Below, in pieces: positions 48,601 to 63,800 of a DNA stretch of 64,000 nucleotides. A model generated the notes under the pieces. It was not told the DNA's origin, made no database searches, and saw only the letters and a list, made by a program, of their open reading frames with translations. This DNA comes from Xestospongia muta (Eukaryota; Porifera; Demospongiae; Haplosclerida; Petrosiidae): positions 5,601,842-5,665,841 of the forward strand of contig OY848924.1 of assembly GCA_963693285.1 (NCBI GenBank), written 5' to 3'. The translations under genes and the position numbers were made by a program. Position 1 is the first letter of the stretch; every line of letters begins with the position of its first letter.

Positions 48601-51600
48601 CTCCTCGTCTTCTTCTTTTACTGTTGATAACCACTTTATTATTACACAAAACAGAACGAGCAATATCTGTAATAGCATATAAAACACGATTTTCAACTTC
48701 TATATCTCGAATATTAGCAACACAGTCTGGTGAGATAAGGTATGTAGTTGTCTTACATGCTTGACACAAACGATGTTGAAGAACATAAACTTTCTCAATA
48801 AGTGAACAAAAGAACTGGCGACAACGTATATCATTATGTTGTGACACAACTACTGTCACACATCGATTATGTTCAGTGACCTCTACCATAGCTTCATATC
48901 CTAGTTCATTAAGCCAGTGTATGCCATTAATCCATATATCACAACCACGAGTTAACTGTTGAACTGTTTCATTAGTTATTAGTTTATCATCATCACAACA
49001 AGGCAGACAATTACTATCATAAGCCAAATGAAGAAGTAAGACGTGAAGAAAACGAGTTGAGAGAAATTGATTAGGATCAGAACACCAGAGAGTCCATCCA
49101 ACTCCGTTTGTTATGCTAATATTAGATGGAGCTTGAGTTTTTACAAGTGCAGGAAAATAAAGCAAGTCATTAGGTGATAATGACAATGAGACATTAGTAC
49201 TGATATATTTAAGAGTGATAGGATCGATAACATGACAAAACTCCAGGTTTCTTAAAAACCCTACCAACATATCAGTGTCATATTGAGGGAATGTTTCTTT
49301 GAGAGCAGACACATGAACTAATCCAGTATTACTGGCAACATTACGATACACACGAGGAATAGCTTTAGGAGCAAACAAGGTACCATTAACTTCTTTTAGG
49401 AGAGCAGCTTTGTCTATGATTATCCAGCTTGAAGAGTTATCACAATTGAGGAACAAAACGAGACCTCTGTCACTAAGAGTAACAAGAAAGTCAATTAAAA
49501 CTGTTGTATTGGATGGTAATGATGAATCGTTGAGCTCAGTTAGCTTAGTGGTCAGATCCTTCAAGCTAATAGCTATAACTTGTAGAGTGAGTAGGAAGGA
49601 ATATAGTACATGACAATAATAACTAATACTATCAGATCGGTCTAAAACTGCTTGACAGCTCTCAGCAAGTAAAAGAAGAAAGTCTTGGACACCCTTTCCT
49701 CCAGGACGATGGCAATCCATAGCTCTAAAACCACTATATGTCTGGTTACTAGTTGCTTTCTTAGCAATTTGGGCAACATCAGTAGATATGTCTACATCAT
49801 CATCCGATAACAGGTCAGCTCGACTTCCAACCACAATTGTCTGTGATGGTCTCTCCAATAGTGTACTGACATTTTCAATGAAATTAAACCAGTAGTACAA
49901 CTCTCTTTCAATTATTTTAATACTGAGAGTTAGATCAGCTAAGATAATAAAGACGGCTGGTGATCTTAACAATAGGTTTTCAAGCACAGCAGCATGGCTA
50001 CTATAATATTCCTTGTGACCAGCAAAGTCATATAATATGACATTACCAATTTCATGACTTTGAACATTATGATAAATAATACCAGCAGTTTGTAACTCAA
50101 CACCATCAACGCATTCAAGTGGATCATACATGTGACTAGCTGGCATACTGGCACGGAGAGTGATAATCCTAGCTAATGAACTTTTGCCAGCATTAGAATT
50201 GCCACACAAAAATATTTTGCTATAAGACTCTACAGGATAATTAATACGACATTCTTGAAATGGCTCAAACAATTTCTGTAACTGAAATCTTTTATCATGA
50301 AGTGGTGAAATAAGTTCAAAAGGCATTTGTTTGTGATTGTTTTGAGCAATTGGGTTTGCTCTTCCAGTTGAAAGGATGAACTGTATCATCTTTATATCAC
50401 CTCTCCTGCAAGCAATATGCAATACAGTATTACCATCCTGTATAAAATAAAATAATCATACTGTGGTACTTAATACATTGTGAATTAATTTAATTACAAT
50501 TTAATAGTAGCCTATCTGGAAAGTGGGATTTTTGTAGTGGATGGGATAGATTATATATTAATTACACAGCTAGTACTAATCACTGCAACACCTGTTATAT
50601 TAATGCTACTAAGCTGGAAATGATGCATTATTCAATCTAGTTATTTTGCTATATTTCACAAGTAAGAAAACAATAATGATGACAGTGAAATTGTTTTAAT
50701 AATTTTGTTGATGTAAACTGAAACATTAATTGCTAATTTTGAAGACAAGAGAGTTAACATAATCTATGTTGCTGCCCAAGATGTTTTCAGAAAACTGAAC
50801 CTTTTAATCACTTGACCCAATGTTGACAATAATATATATATACTATATAACGACAGTCACTAACAACACATGCAGCTAATTAGTAGTTGCAGTGAAGGAA
50901 AAACCTTTATAAGAAAGAACTATGAAAAAAGTAGTGAACTTTCTTTTCTGCAATCCACAGAAATCATAATATCAATAATCACAAAATGATGAGGTAAAAA
51001 TGACTCAAATATTTTTCAAGAATGTTTGTTACAAGCAAGCAAAATGTGTTGCATTAGCATTATTGATGACATTAGCCTTGGCCATAGGATGGTAATATCA
51101 ACAAAATGCTAATATCTGCAATGTTATATTAAGAAGGTTGAGAATTAGAATTAGTCTTTCTCTTCCTGTTCCTAACAGAACATAACATGACCTCCAACAT
51201 TGGCTCAAATAGACACTAATTAATTGAAATTTCAATGTAAATTGTTTTTAAGTGTGAACAAATTAATAAGGTTTATTTAAAAAAGAAGTATGGATGTTTC
51301 TTATTCACATACTGACCTTGTCACAAATATTAGGATCAGCATTAGCTTCTAATAGTAACTGGGCTGTGTCAGAGTAACCTCTAATAGCAGTAAAAAGTAG
51401 AGCTGTTTTATGATACTAGACAAAGAAATCATAGTTGCAGTTATATATGTAATAGTTAAATCTATATCAATATATATATATATATATATATATAGCTATC
51501 AAATGTAAACAAAGTTATATTTCATTTAAAGGTTCTTTTAATTCCAGCATAAACACCTTAATTTTTAAATAATTGTGTCACAGTTGTAAAAAGTTCTTGG

Positions 51601-54600
51601 TTTAAAAGTCACACTTTTAAAGTATATATGTCCTGCTAAAGATCATATATAACACTACAGTTTTATACTATTCCAGTCAAACCACAATGCTGCAATATCA
51701 TAAGACAAACCTCATGTATCTACATAATTATGTATACAGTGATAGCACTAAGTATTTGTAGTAAAAGTAATAATATTCATTGGTTGGTATGTGTATTAGT
51801 AGTTATATTATGTGAGTTAATTTCATCTGTTGCTCTTAAGAGTTTAATAAGAGTATATTATGACACAGACTACAATTAACAAAATTATTTAATATAAAGC
51901 TGACCTCATCGATAATATCAGGATTTGCATTAGCTTCCAAAAGGAACTGGATTATCTCAGAGTGAGGCTCACGTACAGCGTAATGTAATGATGATTTCCC
52001 ATACTAGACAAATCATAAACACAAACAATTATTGTTAGTTATTGTGAAATACATTTATTTCTAAAAATAGGTATGATACAGGAATAAAGTTTACTATCAT
52101 TCCAAAAAATGCAAAGAAAGATATATAAACAGACAAATACAAACAGAGTAAAATACATGTGTGGTGAATTTCATACACTTCTAGGATTTTGTACATGCTA
52201 TACTCAGTTCTTACAAGGAAGGAATTATTACTCTGAAACTACTATTGCAAACAGATCATTAATTAAGCTATTAATTTCAGGCAAAAGTCCTTTTCTTTAA
52301 AAACAAAAGACCAAAAATTGAACAAGTGTACTAGAATTCCCTCGTGCACTGATATATCCCATTGGTATCCTCAAGTTACAAAAAGGATTCATTATCAATA
52401 AATAGCCTCACAAAAAAGGAAGGAGTGTGCAATTATAGCATTCATAGTCTAGTAAATTATGTTAATAATTCTCAAGTACTTAAGCTTCCAAATATGGTCA
52501 TGATCTGACAACTGTGGTTTGTCAATACTACTATCTGGACATTATTATAAGAACGTCTGACACATTTTACACAGGCAAGCGTTATATAAATTTGTCATCT
52601 AATGTGTGTAAGGTTTGTGCACATTTGATGCTCATAGTACTTCAAAAGGAAATCAAACACTAATGGTATTTTGGTAAATATATTGTCAAGTGCCTTAGTG
52701 TAAGGTAATTAATTAATCATGTGAAAGCTTAGGCAATCTTTCACAATACCTATATGTGGAGATGACCTTAATTATTCATAGAATGTATTAGCACAGAGAT
52801 AAAAAATGCATATAATGTTCCACTTGTAATTGTTCTATCTCAAATGTTAATATATATATATTCTCTATACACAATACAGCCTTATACACTGACCATGTCA
52901 CAAATATTGGGATCTGCATTGGCTAGTAAAAGTAACTGCACTATCTCAGAATGTCCTTCACTTGATGCATAATGCAGAGCAGTTTTTTGATTCTATGGAA
53001 AAAACTAATTTATACAAGTATTATATAACAGAATACATGATGATCCTTTAGTAGTAATGAGTTCATATATAAGATAATAGAATGAAAAGCATTAAAGTGC
53101 TGCTAAGTTATGAATAATATATTAATAATTTGCTTAATTATTAATAAACTGCTGATACAGCAAGTAGGTGTAGTTAATTGCAAAGACTACTGTCTGCTTG
53201 CTATATATACATAGTTGCTTGTCTTCTTGACATTTTGATGGTGTTACATGTAGTGATAGCAGAGTTTAATAATAAAATTGCCTTATAATAGCAATTATTT
53301 ACTTTAAGCAATTTCAAACATTTGATATTTCATTTTAGTGATTTTTCTGAGTCATTTTTCTGAATACATGTTAGATAGAAGTAGCTATAATGGAATAAAG
53401 AAGTTTTTTCCATAAGCTCAAAGTGGTGATGCTTTGATTAGTCATGACAACTTTGAAGTCTTCACAATAAGAGTAAATAAGACTATTGTTATCTCAAAAA
53501 TATCATAAAATCTAGCAATGTGCTAAGCCAGGAGTTTAAATACTTGGCTTCATGAGCATAGTGGTAGATTGTGAGAAAGTATGTATGTGACATAATTTTT
53601 TCGTTAATAATACACAAATTTATTTTTGAAATGCTGCATGAATGTAATTCATAAAGTATTGTCCCTCAAAAATACTGTGCTATACAGTATACATTATTAC
53701 TAGAATATAGTACAGATAACAATTTCTATATACAATACAAACTGACATGGTCACAAATATTGGGATCTGCATTAGATCTTAAAAGTAACTGGACTATATC
53801 AGAGTGACCATTCTCAGAAGCTATATGAAGAGTTGTTCTTTGACTCTATATAAAGTAATAATTACATATCTAATCATTACTGATTACAATCAGAATAACA
53901 TTTAAGTAAGGGTTATGTCATGTAAACCTACAAGATATAAACATTGTCCTGTACAATATATACATTATTACTACAACATAGTACAGATAACAATCTCTAT
54001 ATACAATACACACTGACCTGATTACAAATATTGGGATCTGCATTAGATCCTAAAAGTAACTGGACTATATCAGAGTCACCATTCTCAGAAGCTATATGAA
54101 GAGCTGTTCTTTGACTCTGTATAAAGTAACACATTAATAAAAATAATTCTATAGGGATGACTAATGTCAGTAATGTACAAAGAATACACACAGCTTAAAG
54201 AATTAACTTCATAAAAAAGTATGACAGAAGAGGAAATGAACACAGAAATTAAATCTCATGTAAATTCTTGAAACAAACTTTTATGTTCATGAAAAAAATG
54301 GCTATACAGAATATTTAAGTCATACAAAACATGCTCTGCTCATAATATTTAATAGTGTTTAGTATATCATATAAATAGTCTGTTAAACAAAGCAATCTCT
54401 TAACTATAGTAACAATATACATTACTTTATGAGGGACTATATAGACAATTAAAATATAAGTCATGGAAGAAGTTAATACATATATATAACAATATTATTA
54501 TTATGAAAATTATCATATAATTGTTTTGAACTTATGATGGTACAGTAAAATACTGGAGTTTTACCAAAAGCATTGATCCATGTTTAGCCACACAAACTGT

Positions 54601-54767
54601 AGTATAGTGCTTATAATAAAGGACTATTATATTCTGATATGTAACATAATAGCATAAACTGTTGCTAATTAAGTTATGAATAATAATTAATAATAATTCG
54701 TTTAATCATTAATAAACTGCTGATACAGCAAGTAGGTAGGGTCACTTGCAAAAACTATTGTCTACTT

Positions 54768-54800
<33 letters not shown>

Positions 54801-57800
54801 GCTTGTCTTCTTGACATTTTGATGGTGTTACATGTAGTGATAGCAGAGTTTAATAATAAAATTGCCTTATAATACCAATTATTTACTTTAAGCAATTTCA
54901 AACATTTGATAGTTAATTTTAGTGATTTTTCTGAGTCATGTCCTTAATTAATTTGCTTATGAAATAAATAGCGGAATAACACACAACAGCCAGATTACTG
55001 TAACCTCACTTACGTATACACACTTTCAAAGCAGGTTTTGGCATCTGTCACAAAATGTGGCTGCTACTTATAACTATTTATAGTGCTGTAGCAAGGTAAC
55101 ACACATGCTCGGAACATACAAGCAGCCAAGTCTATTGAGAGCATTTCTCTACTTGAACTAGTACTGCTTTGGCTATCTGCAGTATGACAGCACACTTACA
55201 TTAATTACAACGAGTATAGCTCAATGCTGAGTGGTATACATGCTGTATGAGGCTGGGATGGGGTCCAAATTATCATATAACTTAAAACTACCTGAGTGCT
55301 ATATCAAGACCCCATCCTGTGTATGACATTATGAACACATAATGTTTGACTTTAATATTGTTTCCTAGTAGCTAAGAAAGGTCACCAGTACATGTCAAAA
55401 ACATTTATATAATCTATACATTCATTAAGTATAGTCAACAGATAAATAATAATATAAACACACAATAAACACTGACTTTGTCACAAATATTTGGATTTTC
55501 ACCAGCTTCTAGCAATATCTTGACAATCGCTAAGTAGCCCTTTTTTGAGGCCCTATGTAGATCTGCCCACAGACTCTATGCAAATTGATAAAATTCATAT
55601 AATCACAGTTAAAAATAAACTCTACTATGAGTAACATTAATACAATTGACAAAGTAAATACTAAATAGAGAGATTTATCCACTAAATTACAACAACTTTG
55701 TAGACAACAATTTCTATATATAGTATACACTGACCTTGTCACAAAGTTTAGGATCTGCTTTAGCTTTCAAGAGTAACTTGACTACTTCAGGATGATCTTT
55801 ACTCAAGGCATAATGTAGAGCTGGTTTTTGATTCTAAACAACAATAGAATCACTACTAATAAATAGGCACTTATAGTTATTGTTACTTTACAACACTACA
55901 TGTAATAAACAGTACATGTAAGCATGGGTTTCAGTGAAATTTTGGATAAATTATAAAAGCGTTGTTTCTTAGAATTTCATCAGGCAATGTTCAGCTAAAT
56001 TTACTACTTTAAGAAACAAAATGAGAGAAATCCAATTAATCTATCATCAAAGTACTAAACATAATTCCACTGGGACTTCAGTACTTAGTTTCAGGAGTAA
56101 CTTTAAAATACACTGTGTCTTTCTCATATCTGTAAATATTTATTAGTGGCACCAAAAGATGGCAACAGCCAATCATTTCATTTTAATAATTTCCTTGTTA
56201 GCAATGAAATAAGATTATTACAAAAGTTATTAAAAGAGTTTGGATGGTACTGGTCTTGTAGCAAACTACAAAGAGTATTGAAAACTTGTTAGATAGAAGT
56301 AGCTATAATGGAATAAAGACGTTTTTTTCCATAAGCTCAAAGTGGTGATACTTTGATTAGTCATGACAAGTTTGAAGTGTTCACATGCAATAAGAGTAAA
56401 TAAGGCTATTGTTATCTCAAAATATCATAAGCTTAGGCAATGTGCTAAGCCAGGAGTTTAAATACTTGGCTTCATGAGCATAGTGGTAGATTGTAAGAAA
56501 ATATGTATGTGACATCATTTTTTAGTTAATAATCCACAAGTTTATTTTATAATGTTGCATGAAAGTAATTTATAAAGTATTGTCCCTCAAAAATAAAGTG
56601 CTATACAGTATATGCATTATTACTAGAATATAGTACAGACAACAATCTCTATATACAATACACACTGACCTGGTCACAAATATTGGGATCTGCATTAGAT
56701 CCTAAAAGTAATGGGACTATTTTTAAGTCACCTTTTTCAGAAGCTATATGAAGAGCTGTTCTTTGACTCTATATAAAGTAATAATTACATACCTAATCAT
56801 TACTAATTACAAACAGAATATACATGATAATAACATTAGAGTAAGGCTTATGTCAAGTAAACCTACAAGATATAAACATTGTCCTGTACAAAATATACAT
56901 TATTACTACAACATAGTATAGATAACAATCTCTATATACAATACACACTGACCTGACCACAAATATTGGGATCTGCATTAGATCCTAAAAGTAACTGGAC
57001 TATCTTTAAGTCACCTTTTTCAGAAGCTATATGAAGAGCTGTTCTTTGACTCTATATAAAGTAATAATTACATATCTAATCATTACTGATTACAAACAGA
57101 ACATACATGATAATAACATTAGAGTAAGGCTCAAGTATAGTACAGGTTTATTACTACTACAGTATCATCACTGATAATATTATCTATTACTTAAATATTA
57201 TACTAAAATTGATGAATGAAAATTCACTATGTAGTTTTGAGCCAATTACCAAGCTCAGTAGACTACTAGGGACAATTTGCTGATTACTTGAAAGATATAT
57301 AAATCTAATCTGTTTAAAAAGAATAAAGGAAATGGTTTAATTTCATTTGCTGCTCTTCAAAGTCATATACAACAATATATTTAATTTGAGAAAGTAGACA
57401 CCTAACATATGGTCCAAAACATTACAGGACTCCCTGGCACACACAGCATGAAGAATTAACGTCATAAATAATTAAGTATGACAGAAGAGGAAATGAACAC
57501 AGAAATTAAATCTCATGTAAATTCTTGCAACAAATGTTTACGTTCATGAAAAAAATGGCTATACAGAATGTTTAAGTCATACAAAACATGCTCTGCTTAT
57601 AATATTTAATAGTGTTTAGTATATCATATAAATAGTCTGTTAAACAAAGCAATCTCTTAACTATAGTAACAATACATACTACTTTATGAGGGACTATATA
57701 GACAATTAAAATATAAGTCATGGAAGAAGTTAATACATATATATAACAATATTATTATTATGAAAATTATCATATAATTGTTTTGAACTTATGATAGTAC

Positions 57801-60800
57801 AGTAAAATACTGGAGTTTTACCAAAAGCATTGAGCCATGTTTAGCCACACAAACTGTAATATAGTGCTTATAATAGAGGACTATTATATGTACCAGGAGC
57901 CACAAAGGAGGAAGTAATGTGCAATTATGTAGTACAAAACTCACAGCATACTTAAATTGTATTCATAATTGGCAAGTAGTTAAACTTTTAATGTGGTATG
58001 TTTAATACTGAATTATATACTATACTGAATTATATACTACTAAGAAGATTATGGACTCCGTAATGTACATGTAGATTCATTTTTCAGGCAAGATGTTTAA
58101 AGTATGATATTTCCTTTTCGTCTTTGCTTTATACAGTAAAATTCAACAAAGATTAAAACAATGTCAAAATATCATAATAAGACACCACAATATAGTACTA
58201 TATACAATACACACTGACCTGATCACAAATATTGGTATCTGGTTTAGATCCTAAAAGTAACTGGACTATATAATAGTCACCATTCTTAGAAGCTATATGA
58301 AGAGCTGTTCTTTGACTCTATACAAAGTAACACGTAAATAAAAATAATTCTATAGGAATGACTATAAAATTATGAAATAAGATTATTACAAAAGTTATCA
58401 TAAGATAGTTTTGATGGTGCTGGTCTTGTAGCAAACTACAAAGAGTATTGAAAACTTGTTAGATAGAAGTAGCTATAATGGGATAAAAAAGTTTTTTCCA
58501 TAAGCTCAAAGTGGTGATGGTTTGATTAGTCATGACAAGTTTGAAGTGTTCACAATAAGAGTAAATAAGACTATTGTTATCTCAAAAATATCATAAACTC
58601 TAGCAATGTACTAAGCCAGGAGTTTAAATACATAGCTTCATGAGCATAGTGGTAGATTGTAAGAAAATATGTATGTGACATCATTTTTTTAGTTAATAAT
58701 CCACAAATTTATTTTATAATGCTGCATAAATGTAATTTATAAAGTATTGTCCCTCAAAAATACTGTGCCATACAGTATATGCATTATTACTAGAATACAG
58801 TACAGATAACAATCTCTATATACAATACACACTGACCTGGTCACAAATATTGGGATCTACATTAGATCCTAAAAGTAACTGGACTATATCAGAGTGACCT
58901 TTCTCAGAAGCAATATGAAGAGCTGTTCTTTGACTCTATATAAAGTAATAATTTCATATCTAATCGTTACTAATTACAAACAGAATATACATGATAATAA
59001 TATTTAAGTAAGGCTTATGTCAAGTAAACCTACAAGATATAAACATTGTCCTGTACAATATATACATTATTACTACAACGTAGTACAGATAACAATCTCT
59101 ATATACAATACACACTGACCTGATCACAAATATTGGGATCTGCATTAGATCCTAAAAGTAACTGGACTATCTTTAAGTCACCTTTATCAGAAGCTATATG
59201 AAGAACTGTTCTTTGACTCTATATAAAGTAATAATTACATATCTAATCATTAACAATTACAAACAGAATATATGTACATGATAATAACTAAGGCTAATGT
59301 CAAGTAAACCTACAAGATATAAACATTGTCCTGTACAATATATACATTATTACTACAATATAGTACAGATAACAATCTCTATATACAATATACACTGACC
59401 TGATCACAAATATTGGGATCTGCTTGAGATTGTAAAAGTAACCGGACTATATCAGAGTCACCATTCTCAGAAGCTATATGAAGAGCTGTTCTTTGACTCT
59501 GTATAAAGTAACACATTAATAAAAATAATTCTATAGAGATGACTAACGTCAGTAATGTACAAAGAATACAAGCAATATAGTAGAGATGGCAGTTGAATCA
59601 ACATGACATAATAATAGTACAGGTCTATTATTACTACAGTATCATCACTGATAATATTATCAATTACTTAAATATTAAACTAAAATCAGGGTTTCATTTA
59701 GAAAAATGGACAAGGGGGGGACAAAATGGGACTACACATGACAGTGTGTTCTCTGGAGGGGTCTGGAGCCATGCCCCCAGACAATTTTTAAAGTTTTGAT
59801 CCTCTGAGATCACTTCTGGCACATTTTCAGATCATTTGTGGTTTTCAAATGACATGATAAGATGACTGGACTGGATTACTGGGACGACCTTTAACTCATT
59901 AATAAGTCATTATAACTAAAGAAAACATACCATCCACGTATAACTAATAGTTTTATTGACTGTGATCTTTTGATTTGTTTTGTGTTGTGATGTGTATAAG
60001 ATGTCTAGAGCAGTGTGAAGGTGAATAAGATCAAAGACTAAGTTAGAAGCTGGGTATATAGAAATTATGCTACAAATGTTGAAGTTTACTATTATTCTGG
60101 ACAGACTAGAGATCAAAGCTCCTATTGTCATTAAATCTAGTCTATCATTGTGCGAGGTAAACTCTGTGTATCTACAGATTCCTAGTAGTTTTACATAATT
60201 GATTTTTGCTCTTTGTAGAAGTATCTCTAGCAGTAATGTACTATTAGAAATAGATATTTCCATTAAGAGACAATTCCAAAGGTAAGTCACACTATTGCTG
60301 TCTTATAAAATATCATCAAAACTTGAGTGATGTGCTGAGCCATAGTTAAAATTATTGGCTTCATGAGCATACTGGTAGATTGTGACTGATTCAATTGTAT
60401 CTGGATAATGTTTTATATTATCTCAACTAAACCTACAAAACCTACACATTGTCCTGTACAAGCTACATTACTTACAATATAGTACAGATAACAATTTCTA
60501 AGTACACTGACCTCATCACAAATATTGGGGTTTTCACCAGATTCTAGTAATATCTTGACAATCTCTAAGTAACCCTTTTTTGAGGCCCAATGTAGATCTG
60601 CCCACAGACTCTATGAAAAATTGATAAAATCCATGTAATCACAGTTAAAAGTAAACTCTACTATAAGTAATATTAATACAATTGACAAAGTAAATACTAA
60701 ATAGAGAGACTTATCCACTACATTACAACAACTTTGTAGACAACAATTTCTATATATAGTATACACTGACCTTGTCACAAAGTTTAGGATCTGCTTTAGC

Positions 60801-63800
60801 TTTCAAGAGTAACTTGACTACTTTAGAATGATCTTTACTCAAGGCATAATGTAGAGCTGGTTTTTGATTCTAAACAACAATAGAATCACTACTAATAAAT
60901 AGGCACTTATAATCATTGCTACTTTACAACACTGCATGTAATAAACAGTACATGTAAGCATGGGTTTCAGTAAAATTTTGAATAAATTATAAAAGTGTTG
61001 TTTCTTAGAATTTCATCAGGCAACGTTCAGCTAAATTTACCACATTAAGAAACAAAATGAGAGAAATCCAATTAATCTATCATCAAAGTATGAAATGTAA
61101 TTCCACTGGGACTTCAGTACTTAGTTTCAGGAGTAACTTTAAAATATACTGTGTCTTTCTCATATCTGTAAATATTTATTAGTGGCAACAAAACATGGCA
61201 ACAGCCAATCATTTCATTATTATATTTTTCCTTGTTAGCAATGAAATAAGATTATTACAAAAGTTATCATAAGATAGTTTAGATGGTGCTGGTCTTGTAG
61301 CAAACTACAAAAAGTATTGAAAACTTGTTAGATATAAGTAGCTATAATGGAATAGAGAAGTTTTTTCATAAGCTCAAAATGGTGATGCTTTGATTAGTCT
61401 TGACAATTTTGAAGTGTACACAATAAAAGTAAATAAGACATATCGTTATCTCAAAAATATCATAAGCTCTAGCAATGTGCTAAGCCAGGAGTTTAAATAC
61501 TTGGCTTCATGAGCATAGTGGCAGATTGTAAGAAAATACGTAAGTGACATAATTCTTTAGTTAATAACCCACAAATTTATTTTAAAATACTGCATGAATG
61601 TAATTTATAAAGTATTGTCCGTCAAAAATACAGTGCCATACAGTATATACATTATTACTAGAATATAGTACAGATAACAATCTTTATATACAATACACAC
61701 TGACCTGATCACAAATATTGGGATCTGCATTAGATCCTAAAAGTAAATGGACTATCTTTAAGTCACCTTTTTCAGAAGCTATATGAAGAGCTGTTCTTTG
61801 ACTCTATATAAAGTAATAATTACATATCTAATCATTACTAATTACAAACAGAATGTGTATGATAATAACATTAAAGTGAGGCTTATGTCAAGTAAACCTA
61901 CAAGATATAAACATTGTCTTGTACAATATATACATTATTACTACAATATAGTACAGATAACATTCTCTATATACAATACACACTGACCTGATCACAAATA
62001 TTGGAATCTACATTAGATCCTAAAAGTAACTGGACTATATAAGAGTCACCATTCTCAGAAGCTATATGAAGAGCTGTTCTTTGACTCTATACAAAGTAAC
62101 ACGTAAATAAAAATAATTCTATAGGAATGACTATAAAATTATGAAATAAGATTATTACAAAAGTTATCATAAGATAGTTTTGATGGTGCTGGTCTTGTAG
62201 CAAACTACAAAGAGTATTGAAAACTTGTTAGATAGAAGTAGCTATAATGGGATAAAAAAGTTTTTCCATAAGCTCAAAGTGGTGATGGTTTGATTAGTCA
62301 TGACAAGTTTGAAGTGTTCACAATAAGAGTAAATAAGACTATTGTTATCTCAAAAATATCATAAACTCTAGCAATGTACTAAGCCAGGAGTTTAAATACA
62401 TAGCTTCATGAGCATAGTGGTAGATTGTAAGAAAATATGTATGTGACATAATTTTTTTAGTTAATAATCCACAAATTTATTTTATAATGCTGCATAAATG
62501 TAATTTATAAAGTATTGTCCCTCAAAAATACAGTGCCATACAGTATATGCATTATTACTAGAATACAGTACAGATAACAATCTCTATATACAATACACAC
62601 TGACCTGGTCACAAATATTGGGATCTACATTAGATCCTAAAAGTAACTGGACTATATCAGAGTGACCTTTCTCAGAAGCAATATGAAGAGCTGTTCTTTG
62701 ACTCTATATAAAGTAATAATTTCATATCTAATCGTTACTAATTACAAACAGAATATACATGATAATAATATTTAAGTAAGGCTTATGTCAAGTAAACCTA
62801 CAAGATATAAACATTGTCCTGTACAATATATACATTATTACTACAACGTAGTACAGATAACAATCTCTATATACAATACACACTGACCTGATCACAAATA
62901 TTGGGATCTGCATTAGATCCTAAAAGTAACTGGACTATCTTTAAGTCACCTTTATCAGAAGCTATATGAAGAACTGTTCTTTGACTCTATATAAAGTAAT
63001 AATTACATATCTAATCATTAACAATTACAAACAGAATATATGTACATGATAATAACTAAGGCTAATGTCAAGTAAACCTACAAGATATAAACATTGTCCT
63101 GTACAATATATACATTATTACTACAATATAGTACAGATAACAATCTCTATATACAATATACACTGACCTGATCACAAATATTGGGATCTGCTTGAGATTG
63201 TAAAAGTAACTGGACTATATCAGAGTCACCATTCTCAGAAGCTATATGAAGAGCTGTTCTTTGACTCTGTATAAAGTAACACATTAATAAAAATAATTCT
63301 ATAGAGATGACTAACGTCAGTAATGTACAAAGAATACAAGCAATATAGTAGAGATGGCAGTTGAATCAACATGACATAATAATAGTACAGGTCTATTATT
63401 ACTACAGTATCATCACTGATAATATTATCAATTACTTAAATATTAAACTAAAATCAGGGTTTCATTTAGATAAATGGACAAGGGGGGGGGGGCAAAATGG
63501 GACTACGCATGACAGTGTGTTCTCTGGAGGGGTCTGGAGCCATGCCCCCAGACAATTTTTAAAGTTTTGATCCTCTGAGATCACTTCTGGCACATTTTCA
63601 GATCATTTGTGGTTTTCAAATGACATGATAAGATGACTGGACTGGATTACTGGGACGACCTTTAACTCATTAATAAGTCATTATAACTAAAGAAAACATA
63701 CCACCCACGTATAACTAATAGTTTTATTGACTGTGATCTTTTGATTTGTTTTGTGTTGTGATGTGTATAAGATGTCTAGAGCAGTGTGAAGGTGAATAAG

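Noticed and set aside
49410..49613. + strand ORFs opposite the Roc-COR exon
   Set aside because: Shadow frames of the strongly supported minus-strand Roco domain.
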